Of a DNA stretch of 64,000 bases, positions 35,000-43,251 are shown in pieces; within the stretch, counting starts at the first letter, position 1; every line of letters begins with the position of its first letter. Position numbers and translations under genes: made by a program. The notes under the pieces were generated by a model. That model had not been told where the DNA came from, did no database searches, and was given only the letters and a program-made list of their open reading frames with translations. Source of the stretch: Ktedonobacter sp. SOSP1-85 (GTDB taxonomy: Bacteria; Chloroflexota; Ktedonobacteria; Ktedonobacterales; Ktedonobacteraceae); contig NZ_BNJI01000001.1 in NCBI RefSeq assembly GCF_016587415.1, positions 3,635,501 to 3,699,500 of the forward strand, read 5' to 3'.

Positions 35000-35060
35000 A
35001 GAAATATATGATAAGAGGTGTGTAGCGTCCGCTACACACCTCTTATCATATATTTCTCTA
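34997..35060. terminator. 30-bp perfect bidirectional terminator with embedded stop codons
   Basis: 34997-35026 pairs exactly with 35031-35060 around GTCC. The outer ends are TAG on each strand: the stop of the DinB gene and the stop of the convergent chrA gene. Confidence 0.88.
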
Positions 35061-35570
35061 GCGATAGATGAAGTAGCCCGCGATACCTGCCAGGAGCAGG
35101 ATGATAAACAGGTTGACCCGCTTAGTTGCCCCAAGCAGAGCGGCCATGCCCGCGATACACCAGCCCCGCCAGTCGATGCCTGGCTGCTTGATGATCGACC
35201 AGACGACGGTGAGCAGGATACCAACCACGGCGAGCGAGATCCCGCGCATAAAGCCGGGGACCCAGCGCTGGCGTTGGATGCGCGCGTAGCCCGCGGAGAC
35301 CAGCAGGACGGGCAGTGCCGCCAGGGTGATCGCGACCAGGGCCATAAGTGCGCCTGCGATGCCGTAGGTCAGGTAGCCCAGGCTGATGACCCAGAGGCCA
35401 TTGGGACCTGGACTTAGCTGTCCGATAGTGACCGACTCGCCAAAGAAACCCTCCTTTGCCCAGCCGTGAGCCAGCAGATCCTGGCGTAAGCTTGGTAGAT
35501 TGCTCAGGCCACCTGTCGAGAAGAGCGAAGCCTTCAGAAAGAGCAGGAAGTAGATGATGGGATCGATCAT
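35058..35570 (-). CDS. chrA: chromate transporter half, C-terminal type
   Basis: 170 residues, about five membrane helices. It matches a single-domain ChrA protein: FLKASLFSTGGLSNLPSLRQ near the start and GQLSPGPNGLWVISLGY, the conserved chromate-transport motif. Two such short proteins usually form one antiporter exporting chromate or a related anion. It begins 3 bases after the partner gene ends, so both are translated from one mRNA. Confidence 0.88.
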   Translation of the reverse strand: MIDPIIYFLLFLKASLFSTGGLSNLPSLRQDLLAHGWAKEGFFGESVTIGQLSPGPNGLWVISLGYLTYGIAGALMALVAITLAALPVLLVSAGYARIQRQRWVPGFMRGISLAVVGILLTVVWSIIKQPGIDWRGWCIAGMAALLGATKRVNLFIILLLAGIAGYFIYR

Positions 35571-35573
35571 GGC

Positions 35574-36248
35574 TTATTTCTCCTCTCCTTCCTCGCGGCT
35601 GGCTTCGGTGGCCTGTTGCAGTGTTGTTGGATTGGCTTTGGTACGCCAGGGGGTAAAGAAGAGCATGGAGAGCAGAGCGGTACAGAGCAGCACCGGGATG
35701 ACCGAGACCTCCAGCAGAATAATTGTAGCGGCACAGGCCAGGACCAGGATCGTGCTCACGATCAGGGTTTTTGATCCCTCGGCTTGCGCCTGCTTGAAGA
35801 GTGGCTGGGCGAAGCGTAGCCCGACCAGCAGCATCAGTCCCGCCGTCGCGGGAACCACGCCTCGCATCACCGCCTGAACGACGGCATTTCCCTGGATAAG
35901 CGTGAAGATCGCCGTTAGCAAGCAGGTGACGGCCGCGCTTGGCACGAGCATGCCCACCAGCGAGACCAGAATGCCGCGTAGACCGCCGAGCTTGCGCCCG
36001 ATGAGGATGGTGAGCGCTACCAGATTAATCCCTGGCGTAAAAATACATAAATTCCAGTAGTGCATGTATTCTTCAATGGTGAGATAATGATATTTATCGA
36101 TGAAGATGTTTTGAATAAGATAGCTTGTAGAAGAGCCACCACCGAAGGATTGCAGGCCGATCAGGGTCCAGAGGCGTAGGAGTTTCCAGGTAGAGGGGCG
36201 CAGAGAGGGTGGAAGGTTTGTGGCGAAAGGCGGTGCCTGGGTTTGCAT
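35574..36248 (-). CDS. chrA: chromate transporter half, N-terminal type
   Basis: 224 residues, about six membrane helices. ChrA motifs: LIGLQSFGGGSSTSYLIQ and WNLCIFTPGINLVALTILIG. It pairs with the 170-residue half directly downstream to make a split (short-chain) chromate transporter. The C-terminal 30 residues are hydrophilic. This is the first gene of a two-gene operon on the minus strand. Confidence 0.88.
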   Translation of the reverse strand: MQTQAPPFATNLPPSLRPSTWKLLRLWTLIGLQSFGGGSSTSYLIQNIFIDKYHYLTIEEYMHYWNLCIFTPGINLVALTILIGRKLGGLRGILVSLVGMLVPSAAVTCLLTAIFTLIQGNAVVQAVMRGVVPATAGLMLLVGLRFAQPLFKQAQAEGSKTLIVSTILVLACAATIILLEVSVIPVLLCTALLSMLFFTPWRTKANPTTLQQATEASREEGEEK

Positions 36249-36301
36249 GTTAGGACTTCCTTACCGTGAGATGAAAACCGACGAGGGAGACGAAGAGGGG
36301 C

Positions 36302-36368
36302 CGACGCTACTGAAGTACGCGTCTACATATGCTTGTCTTATGTGTAGACGCGTACTTCAGTAGCGTCG
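36302..36368. terminator. 26-bp perfect stem between citrate synthase and chrA
   Basis: 36302-36327 pairs exactly with 36343-36368 around a 15-base loop. It lies just after the citrate synthase stop (36374) and upstream of the chrA genes on the same strand. Confidence 0.82.
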
Positions 36369-36373
36369 TGCCA

Positions 36374-37540
36374 CTAGCGCTCGTTGAGTGGCTTGAAGGT
36401 CAGGTCGGTTGGTCCGGTATACTCGGCCTCGGGTCGGATCAGGCGGTTGTTGCCAGCCTGCTCAAGGACGTGAGCGGTCCAGCCACCCACGCGGCTCACC
36501 GCGAAGGTAGGCGTGAAGAGGTCGCCGCTGAGGCCAACAGAGGCCATCAGGGCCGCCGAATAGTACTCAACATTGGTATAGAGGCGGCGTCCCGGCTTGA
36601 GTTCTTCCAGAATGGAGATCGCCAGTTCCTCAACGCGACGCGTGAAGACGAAACCCTGAGGATCGGCAACACGAGCCATCTCACGTAGCTCTTCCGCGCG
36701 TGGGTCGGTGGTTTTGTACACGCGGTGCCCAAAGCCCATCAGCTTCTTGCCAGTCGTGATCGCGTCGCGAATCCAGCTATCGGCATTCTCAGGAGTGCCG
36801 ATCTCATGCAGCATATCCTGCACCTTAGAGGGTGCGCCACCATGCAGGGGACCCTTGAGGGCGCCAATCGCGGCCACGATAGAGGAGGCGATGTCGGACT
36901 CGGTGCTGGCAACGATACGCGCCGTAAAGGTTGAGGCGTTCATACCGTGGTCGGCCAGGAGCACGAGATAGGCATTCAGGCCCTGGACGTGCTCTTCAGA
37001 AGGTATCTCGCCCGTCAACAGATAGAGATAGTTCGCGGCATGCCCCAGTTCGGGTTTTGACTCCAGAGGCTCCTGACCATGGCGCAGGCGGTTGAACGCC
37101 GCCAGGAAGAGCGGGAAGCGTGCCGTCAGGGCGATGGCCTGATCCACCGTGGGCTGACCTTTGATGGCAACCGCGCCCCAGGCGGAGACGGCGGTACGCA
37201 GAGCGTCCATAGGCTCGGTGCTTGTGGGTAAAGCACGCAGCGTCACCATCACATTCTCGGGGATGGTACGCTCAGCTGCGAAACGCTGCTGAAGGTTGGT
37301 CAGTTCTTGCTGGCTTGGTAGGTGTCCAAACCAGAGCAGGTGCACGACCTCCTCAAAAATAGTTGTACGTGCCAGGTCATGTATATTATAGCCGCGATAG
37401 ATCAAGCGGCCAGTATTGCCTTCAACCTTGCTTATGGCCGTCGTTGCGGCAACAATACCCTCCAGGCCGCCCTTATTCTTGGGCGCGGAGGCTGTGGTAG
37501 CATTTGTAGCCTGGTTAGGACCAGAAATCGGCATTGACAT
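36374..37540 (-). CDS. citrate synthase (or 2-methylcitrate synthase)
   Basis: 388 residues from MSMPISGPNQ, with AAAGGAG upstream. It condenses acetyl-CoA (or propionyl-CoA) with oxaloacetate. Small citrate synthase family: the catalytic His segment DHGMNASTFTARIV, substrate-binding GAPSKVQDML, and MGFGHRVYKTTDPRA. The first 28 residues are low-complexity (NATTASAPKNK). Many Gram-positive and actinobacterial citrate synthases of this class carry an N-terminal HTH domain; here that domain is absent, but a free-standing one is encoded divergently at 37925. Citrate versus methylcitrate cannot be told by eye. Confidence 0.9.
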   Translation of the reverse strand: MSMPISGPNQATNATTASAPKNKGGLEGIVAATTAISKVEGNTGRLIYRGYNIHDLARTTIFEEVVHLLWFGHLPSQQELTNLQQRFAAERTIPENVMVTLRALPTSTEPMDALRTAVSAWGAVAIKGQPTVDQAIALTARFPLFLAAFNRLRHGQEPLESKPELGHAANYLYLLTGEIPSEEHVQGLNAYLVLLADHGMNASTFTARIVASTESDIASSIVAAIGALKGPLHGGAPSKVQDMLHEIGTPENADSWIRDAITTGKKLMGFGHRVYKTTDPRAEELREMARVADPQGFVFTRRVEELAISILEELKPGRRLYTNVEYYSAALMASVGLSGDLFTPTFAVSRVGGWTAHVLEQAGNNRLIRPEAEYTGPTDLTFKPLNER

Positions 37541-37699
37541 ACTGCATATGCTCCTTTGCTGAGTATGTGTAAATGGTTTAGCTCTTTTGTATGTTGTATC
37601 ATTTACTATGATGAATGTCAATGAAATTGGATTTCTTATGTTATGCTTTGATGTAACTCGATAATAGTCGATTTATATTGATTGCATTGGTCGGTATGA

Positions 37700-37811
37700 C
37701 CCCTCGCACCTACGGTGCTTGGGGTAAGGTATGGTTCGGTGGCGGGCTCGGCTCTGCCGAGCCCGCCACCGAACCATACCTTACCCCGAGGCGAGCGTAG
37801 CGAGCTGAGGC
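37700..37811. repeat. palindromic element E3
   Basis: A 32-bp perfect stem (37721-37752 with 37756-37787, TCT loop), starting GGGGTAAGGTATGG. It is flanked on the left by CTCGCACCTACGGTGCTT and on the right by GAGGCGAGCGTAGCGAGC. It lies between divergent genes, so it is not a terminator for either. The inner part GGTAAGGTATGGTTCGGTG is shared with E4. Confidence 0.85.
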
Positions 37812-37924
37812 AGGTGCAAAACAAATTTTTAGGAAGCTATAGTAGTGTAGTGTAAGTAGATTGACAAAATGTGGAACGATCTTTATCATTGGGAAAAAAG
37901 GCGTAGAACGGCCAGATTTTCTGT

Positions 37925-38227
37925 ATGGAAGGAGGGTGTAACTTGATAGAACTGAATGGGGAGAATTACCTGGATGGTAAAGAGGCTTCCCATTTTCTCG
38001 GCGTGAAATTATCGACCTTGTATACTTATGTTAGCCGCGGGCTTTTGCGCAGTTACCGGCAGGGAATCAAGCGACAGCGGCTCTATAGGCAAGCAGAATT
38101 GGAGGCGCTGTTGCAGCTTCGTCCGAGCAATGAGGATGTGGCCGAAGACGCGTTGACACCCTTCAATGAGCGGCCCGGGAGTGGCGATGATCTGCCACAT
38201 GCTGAAGATTGGGTTCCTAACGTATAG
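37925..38227 (+). CDS. HTH protein resembling the N-domain of citrate synthases
   Basis: 100 residues from the ATG. TTG at 37943 is more likely if GGAGGGTGTAAC is the ribosome site, giving 94 residues. A MerR/excisionase-type winged helix covers about residues 14-70: YLDGKEASHFLGVKLSTLYTYVSRGLL. The LGVK..TLY.YVSRG pattern is the one known from HTH domains fused to the front of citrate synthase-like enzymes in other bacteria. The C-terminal 30 residues are acidic. It is divergent from the citrate synthase gene with 384 bases between; a regulator of that gene is the simplest reading, by inference. Confidence 0.8.
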   Translation: MEGGCNLIELNGENYLDGKEASHFLGVKLSTLYTYVSRGLLRSYRQGIKRQRLYRQAELEALLQLRPSNEDVAEDALTPFNERPGSGDDLPHAEDWVPNV

Positions 38228-38233
38228 ATCGAT

Positions 38234-38277
38234 AGGCATAAAAAAAGAGAGTCACAGGACTCTCTTTTTTTATGCCT
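38234..38277. terminator. bidirectional intrinsic terminator
   Basis: A 20-bp perfect stem (38234-38253 with 38258-38277, ACAG loop). Runs of A and T are built into the arms, so each strand ends in a U-tract. It lies between the HTH gene and the convergent DUF58 gene. Confidence 0.9.
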
Positions 38278-38290
38278 GATTGCATGAATG

Positions 38291-39727
38291 TTAGAGGTGC
38301 AGGCTGGGAACGGCTGGCAGGGGGCGTGGAGCGCCTGGCTCCGCTGGCTCTTGTTCTCCGGCTGTGTTAGATGGGGTAAAGGGTGCGATCAATTCCTGCC
38401 AGCGCTCTTCTCCGCCTATGTGGTAGACATTGATGCCGCCCACGCGTGCTGGTGGTGGATTGTCATTGACGAAAAGCACGCTGATGGCGTGTCCACGCCG
38501 CCTCATTTGCGCCAGGCGATCTATTATACGATCGCCCAGGTTGCTGGTAATGAGAATGATCGTCGAACCATTGGGGAGACGATTGCTCTCGGCTTGCAGG
38601 ACCTCGTCGATGCTGGCCCCAAAGTAGCCCTGGATACGTGCCAGGGTCTCCATAATGTGCTTGCGCTGCTCTTCGTTACTTGAGGCTGGGAGACGAATAC
38701 GCCTGCGATTGAGCTGCTGAGCTACTTCGGCCTCCAGGTTGAGCGCCGGCTGCTCCTGTTGACCCGTGGAAGATGAACTTGTGTCGGCTCGCTTCTCATC
38801 AGGGATATACATCATTGTGTTCGCGTATAGCCCAACTCCATAGCCATTGTCCAGGCCCCAGGAGGCGATTGACGCTGCCAGGCTGATAGAAAGTTCCTGG
38901 AGTTCGGGATGGATAGAGTAGTACACGTCTGGCCGTGTATCGATGTTGAGGAAGATCTCAAGTGTATAGGTCGTCGTGGCGTCGTAGATTTTGCTCTGCA
39001 TCTGCATACTACGGGCTGTGGCCTTCCAATGCACGCGGCGCATGCTATCCCCATAACGGTATTCGCGTACGCCAATGATGCGTGAGGGATCTTCAAGCAG
39101 GCGACGAGGCGCACGCTGATCGCCAAAGGGATGGCGCGCGGGAAGATTAAAGCTCTCCAGGGGTGCGACGAGCGGATAGACCATGACATGTTGCAGATTA
39201 TCAAGCTCCTGGTCCTGGGCAATGAAGCCAAAGGCATCACCACTATGGAGTCTCGTGGGGCCAAAGGTATGCACGCCACGCTGGATGCAGCGCAGAGTGT
39301 AGTTCCTCGTTACGCGCTCATACCAGCGTGGGCTAAAGAGACATTCTAGCAGGGCGTTATTACTCAGGATTGCGCTACGCAGCTCTTGCTCGCGCAGTGG
39401 TAGAGAGCGTGGCAGGGTATCCTCTACCTCCAGCCAGGGTAGGGGGAGGATCTTGGCGTTCTCCACCGTCACCGACATCGTGACATCCTCACCAAAGAGC
39501 GCGCGTTGCTGGCTAAACTTCCGTTGGTAACGGAGATCAACCAGGCAGTAGTGCGACCAGATATCCGTTGTAATAATGATCAGCAGCAGCAAGATTCCCA
39601 CAACCACCAGCAATGGCTGCCGGGCGATGATGCCGAGCAAAACCAACACGCCACAGAGGGTGTACCAGATGCCATCGGTAATGCCTTTGCCGCGAATAAA
39701 GGCGCGGCCTTGTGGTGAATTGTGCAT
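38291..39727 (-). CDS. DUF58 domain protein
   Basis: 478 residues. Two adjacent N-terminal membrane helices (about 18-55) are followed by a cytoplasmic or exported beta region and the DUF58 core. The core reads REYRYGDSMRRVHWKATARS, the signature of the family (a von Willebrand A-like fold). DUF58 proteins work with MoxR ATPases, likely in maturation of membrane or cell-wall complexes; the biochemical role is open. The start overlaps the moxR stop by one base (TAATG), so the two are coupled. The usual third partner with DUF4129 is not here but at 51528. Confidence 0.88.
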   Translation of the reverse strand: MHNSPQGRAFIRGKGITDGIWYTLCGVLVLLGIIARQPLLVVVGILLLLIIITTDIWSHYCLVDLRYQRKFSQQRALFGEDVTMSVTVENAKILPLPWLEVEDTLPRSLPLREQELRSAILSNNALLECLFSPRWYERVTRNYTLRCIQRGVHTFGPTRLHSGDAFGFIAQDQELDNLQHVMVYPLVAPLESFNLPARHPFGDQRAPRRLLEDPSRIIGVREYRYGDSMRRVHWKATARSMQMQSKIYDATTTYTLEIFLNIDTRPDVYYSIHPELQELSISLAASIASWGLDNGYGVGLYANTMMYIPDEKRADTSSSSTGQQEQPALNLEAEVAQQLNRRRIRLPASSNEEQRKHIMETLARIQGYFGASIDEVLQAESNRLPNGSTIILITSNLGDRIIDRLAQMRRRGHAISVLFVNDNPPPARVGGINVYHIGGEERWQELIAPFTPSNTAGEQEPAEPGAPRPLPAVPSLHL

Positions 39728-40686
39728 TATGACTCTACCGGAACCGCGACATTGTGTAAGATCTCTTCTACAATCTGTTCCATGAGCTGTCCATGCAGGC
39801 GCGACTGGCTAGTCGCAATCATGCGGTGAGACAGGACCGGAACCGCTACCTGTTTGACGTCATCGGGAATGACATAATGGCGCCCCTGAATGGCGGCATA
39901 GGCCTGGCTCGCCCGGTAGAGCGCCAGCGTGCCACGGGGACTTACGCCCAGTTCAATATTATTGTGAGTGCGCGTCGCCGATACAATTTCGACGATGTAG
40001 CTCTCCACACTTGGTTCGACATGGATGCGGCGAATTATCTGCTGGAGCTTGAGCAGCCATTCTGTGCTCAGTACTGGCTTGAGTTCCTCCAGGGGCTGGG
40101 CTTCCTTGAAGCGCTGGAGAATCTGGCGCTCCTCCTCTTTGCTTGGATAATGCAGGCGCAGGCGTAGCAGGAAGCGGTCGAGCTGGGCCTCGGGTAGGGG
40201 GAACGTTCCCTCAAGCTCAACCGGATTCTGGGTCGCGACAACCATAAAGGGGCGCGGCAGGCGTATGGTCTCGCGCTCAACGCTTACCTGGCGTTCTTCC
40301 ATTGCCTCCAACAGCGCGGACTGCGTACGCGGTGTCGCGCGGTTAATCTCATCCGCAAGCACGATTTGAGAGAGCAGGGGGCCGGGTCGAAACTCGAACT
40401 CGCCCTTTTTTTGATTATAGTAGGTAATGCCAGTGACATCAGAGGGCAGCAGGTCTGGCGTAAACTGAATACGCTGGAAGCTGCAACCGAGGGAGCGGGC
40501 GAGGGATTTCGCCAGCGTTGTTTTGCCGATGCCTGGAACATCCTCAAAGAGGACGTGACCTTCGCAGAGCAAGGCGACCATTAGAAGCTTAACGACTTCT
40601 TCCTTGCCGACAATAACTTTGCCTACGCTCTGGCGAACAACACGCACGGCCTCTTGAAGTTGTCTAATCTCATCAATTTGCGTCAT
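39727..40686 (-). CDS. moxR: MoxR family AAA+ ATPase
   Basis: 319 residues. AAA+ chaperone-like ATPase. Walker A GIGKTTLAKSLA and Walker B VLADEINRATPRTQSALLE are intact, sensor 1 VVATQNPVELEG follows, and the arginine-rich ERQVSVER loop is present. MoxR proteins help assemble or activate metal-containing or surface complexes with a VWA/DUF58 partner. GGGG lies before the ATG. First gene of a two-gene operon with the DUF58 gene. Confidence 0.93.
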   Translation of the reverse strand: MTQIDEIRQLQEAVRVVRQSVGKVIVGKEEVVKLLMVALLCEGHVLFEDVPGIGKTTLAKSLARSLGCSFQRIQFTPDLLPSDVTGITYYNQKKGEFEFRPGPLLSQIVLADEINRATPRTQSALLEAMEERQVSVERETIRLPRPFMVVATQNPVELEGTFPLPEAQLDRFLLRLRLHYPSKEEERQILQRFKEAQPLEELKPVLSTEWLLKLQQIIRRIHVEPSVESYIVEIVSATRTHNNIELGVSPRGTLALYRASQAYAAIQGRHYVIPDDVKQVAVPVLSHRMIATSQSRLHGQLMEQIVEEILHNVAVPVES

Positions 40687-40861
40687 AGGTCCCCTTATAC
40701 ATGTTTCTGAATATGTTGATGGTGAAAAATACTTGAGATAGAAGTATATGGCCTCTCACTTGTTTTAAGCTGCGTTCTTGACATTATACGCCCAAAGTAG
40801 GCAAAATTTCACAGACGAGCACGGATAATCAACTTTTCTGGGTACTGTGGCGCTTAACATA

Positions 40862-40922
40862 GGATAAACAGCGTGTGGTGGCGGGTTGGCGCAGCCAACC
40901 CGCCACCACACGCTGTTTATCC
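40862..40922. terminator. 29-bp perfect stem
   Basis: 40862-40890 pairs exactly with 40894-40922 around a GCA loop. It lies 3 bases downstream of the 40926 gene's stop and ahead of moxR, both on the minus strand. Confidence 0.85.
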
Positions 40923-40925
40923 AAC

Positions 40926-41762
40926 TTATTTCACATTGATCTGGACGGTCACGGGCGCGGACTGAGTGGACTGGCCATTCTGGTCGGTGGCGATGATTGT
41001 GAGCTGGGCGCTTGTATCCTGGGAGCTGATGACGCGGACATTCCAGCGTAACTGGGTTGTGCCACTATCTCCTACCAGGGTTGTGGAGCCGCCGCCGACA
41101 AAGGGCGCGGCTTGGTAGCGTACCGAGAGGCGAACCGTGGCCCCTGGCTGGCTGGCGACCGTAATCTGGACGCTGCTGCCATTGTTGACGATGCCTGGAG
41201 CGTTGATGATCTGAACGCTCAACTGGCCGGTAGTGGGCTGGGTTGGATCTGGCGTGTCCGTCGGTTCCTGGGTTGGTTGCTGCGTTGGCGTCGGTGATGG
41301 CGATAGCTGTGGCGCGGGAGTCGCAGTCACCTGGGCGTGTGCAGTGGCGGTCGGACTTCCGTGGAGGCCTGGCCCGTGGGCCTGATTTGGGGATGGAGAA
41401 TTCCCTGGACCCTGCGTCAGATAATTACCCAGGACGATAGCAAAGGCTGTGCTTGCGAGCAAGAAAAAGGCGATTGAAAGCAGAAGAAAGCGATAGGCTG
41501 GATTCTTCTGCCAGTAGTAGCCTAACCTGGCCATTGGACCCCTGGGAACAGGGGGTATGGGTGTGTAGTGCACCAACGGGGCAGGTCCTGCGAGGTTCTG
41601 GGGGAGTGGCGCATAGTTGGCGTAGGAGGCAGCGGCTCCCTGAGGCGAGGTTTGCTGACCCTCAGCTATGGTCGCGAGCTCTGGCTCTGCGGGCTGAGCG
41701 GGAAGAATAAGCTTATCTTGTGATGGGGTTGGTGAAGGTGGCATTTGTGGAAAATCATTCAT
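40926..41762 (-). CDS. membrane-anchored protein with Pro/Thr stalk and Ig-like domain
   Basis: 278 residues. A cytoplasmic Pro/Ala/Gln-rich tail of about 85 residues is followed by one membrane helix (FLLLSIAFFLLASTAFAIVL, about 92-111). Next come a Pro/Thr/Ser-rich stalk (TPTQQPTQEPTDTPDPTQP) and a C-terminal beta-sandwich of about 95 residues (VQIINAPGIVNNGSSVQITVAS...), probably an immunoglobulin-like or cadherin-like fold. The stalk pattern is typical of O-glycosylated surface proteins. Function unknown. GGAGGG lies before the ATG. Confidence 0.75.
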   Translation of the reverse strand: MNDFPQMPPSPTPSQDKLILPAQPAEPELATIAEGQQTSPQGAAASYANYAPLPQNLAGPAPLVHYTPIPPVPRGPMARLGYYWQKNPAYRFLLLSIAFFLLASTAFAIVLGNYLTQGPGNSPSPNQAHGPGLHGSPTATAHAQVTATPAPQLSPSPTPTQQPTQEPTDTPDPTQPTTGQLSVQIINAPGIVNNGSSVQITVASQPGATVRLSVRYQAAPFVGGGSTTLVGDSGTTQLRWNVRVISSQDTSAQLTIIATDQNGQSTQSAPVTVQINVK

Positions 41763-41830
41763 CTTGTAAGTCCCTCCTCTCTTCCAGGCACTACCATACT
41801 AATCCTATGCGTCTTGTGTGCGTGACTTCT

Positions 41831-41915
41831 CGCGCCTGCGGCGCTCGTCTGGGTAAGGTATGGTTCGGTGACGGGCAGGCTCCGCCTGCCCGTCACCGAA
41901 CCATACCTTACCCAG
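41831..41915. repeat. palindromic element E4
   Basis: A 32-bp perfect stem (41849-41880 with 41884-41915, TCC loop) starting CTGGGTAAGGTATGG, with the left flank CGCGCCTGCGGCGCTCGT. It lies between the GT9 gene and the next gene on the same strand. The left flank is similar to those of E3 and E5. Confidence 0.85.
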
Positions 41916-41952
41916 AGATGTGCTATCCATACAAAATAAGTTGCATATGATG

Positions 41953-42858
41953 TCATATTAGGAACGATTCAAGGGCGGTAAGGACTTCAGAGACAGACAA
42001 AACTCCTAGTTCCTGGGCAGCAATGATCTGTACCGAGCGTCCTAGGGGATGCCAGGCGCGTGGATCACTGGCGATAAAAAGGGCCGCGGTAGGAATACCA
42101 AGCAGGGCCGCCAGGTGCGTGACCCCCGAGTCGTTTCCCAGGTAGGCTCGGCAGTGTTGTAACGTGTGCGCAACCTGGAGGAGCGGCGCGTTCTCCAGCA
42201 GCGTAAGCAGGCCAGGGGAAGGTGTGGGTAAGAGTCTACGTAGCTCAGCGAGGCAGCCAGTATCGGCGGGTCCGGTGAGCAGCAACACGGGAATATCGCG
42301 TCGCCAGAGCGCCTGTATAATCTCGGCATACCCCTGGATAGACCAGCACTTGTGCGCGCCTCCGCTGCCGGGATGGATGGCGAAGAAGCGCGAAGTGGCC
42401 TCTGCCTGGGGATTTGTTGAAGGGGCGAGTGTGAGGTGAGGCTTGGCAGGAAGTGTGACACCAAGCGTACTGGCAAGATAGGTGCTGGTATGCATGCCTG
42501 CGTGCTCACCCGGCCGACCTGGAGTCACAACGACGCGCCCTGGGGTTGTGGCGTGTAGATTCTGTGCGATTAAACCATCAGGATCGCGTAGCCAGCAGAC
42601 GACGAGCTGGCAATCCGCTAGTAGCGCCCTCAGCTCTGGATGTCGGATGCCCTGGGGCAAGAAGAGCTGGCTCCAGCAGGTGTCTTCATAATCTAGATAG
42701 CTCGTCACCAGGCCGGTCGCGAGCAGGAGGGGCGCGAAGGCAGCCTGTCCCACAAAGGTGATCCGCTCAATGGTCTCGTGCTCGCGTAGGGCCTGGATGA
42801 CCGGGAGGGCCAGAAGTGTATCCCCCAGGGCGCCTGGACGAATGATACAGATATGCAT
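41953..42858 (-). CDS. glycosyltransferase family 9 protein
   Basis: 301 residues, GT-B fold of the heptosyltransferase-type family 9. The N-terminus IIRPGALGDTLLALPVIQAL is the donor-lobe signature. The C-terminal lobe carries IHPGSGGAHKCW and the motif YLGNDSGVTHLAALLGIP. It transfers a sugar to an envelope polymer, likely cytoplasmic side. An organism of this kind is not expected to make lipopolysaccharide, so the acceptor is unknown. It is the last gene of a four-gene operon, 15 bases after the small membrane protein. Confidence 0.88.
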   Translation of the reverse strand: MHICIIRPGALGDTLLALPVIQALREHETIERITFVGQAAFAPLLLATGLVTSYLDYEDTCWSQLFLPQGIRHPELRALLADCQLVVCWLRDPDGLIAQNLHATTPGRVVVTPGRPGEHAGMHTSTYLASTLGVTLPAKPHLTLAPSTNPQAEATSRFFAIHPGSGGAHKCWSIQGYAEIIQALWRRDIPVLLLTGPADTGCLAELRRLLPTPSPGLLTLLENAPLLQVAHTLQHCRAYLGNDSGVTHLAALLGIPTAALFIASDPRAWHPLGRSVQIIAAQELGVLSVSEVLTALESFLI

Positions 42859-42873
42859 ACATTTCAGCTTAAA

Positions 42874-43245
42874 TTATTTGCGCGCCAACGCCAGGATTTC
42901 AAAGACGACCACCGCGGCCAGGATAGCCAGCGAGGTGTAGATATTCCAGCTATGCAGGGCGCTCAGAATCAGATTAAAGAGTACGATTAGCGTCAGCAGG
43001 ATAGCCTGTCGGGCCGCGTGCCGCAGTGTTGCCTGGTAGATGTGCAGCGGGAAGAGGCGCGATCCGAGCGCATATGCCACTGGCGTCAAGGTGCTTGTCA
43101 GAGCCAGGGCCAGGAGCGCGAAAAAGCAAGTAAAGGCCAGGAAGGTATGTGGCGGCACAAAGCGCGCATAGAGTAGGAGTAATCCCCAGGCCACAGGCGC
43201 GGTCAGAAGTAGTATCAGCAATATCGAGCGTCTGGTCACAGCCAT
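42874..43245 (-). CDS. small four-helix membrane protein
   Basis: 123 residues, about four membrane helices (SILLILLLTAPVAWGLLLLYA, FLAFTCFFALLALALTS, AILLTLIVLFNLILSAL, ILAAVVVFEILAL). I recognise no family. It starts 6 bases after the herA stop with GGGGG upstream, so it is in the same operon. It may place the HerA/HAS-barrel proteins at the membrane, but nothing in the sequence proves this. Confidence 0.7.
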   Translation of the reverse strand: MAVTRRSILLILLLTAPVAWGLLLLYARFVPPHTFLAFTCFFALLALALTSTLTPVAYALGSRLFPLHIYQATLRHAARQAILLTLIVLFNLILSALHSWNIYTSLAILAAVVVFEILALARK

Positions 43246-43251
43246 GTCCCC

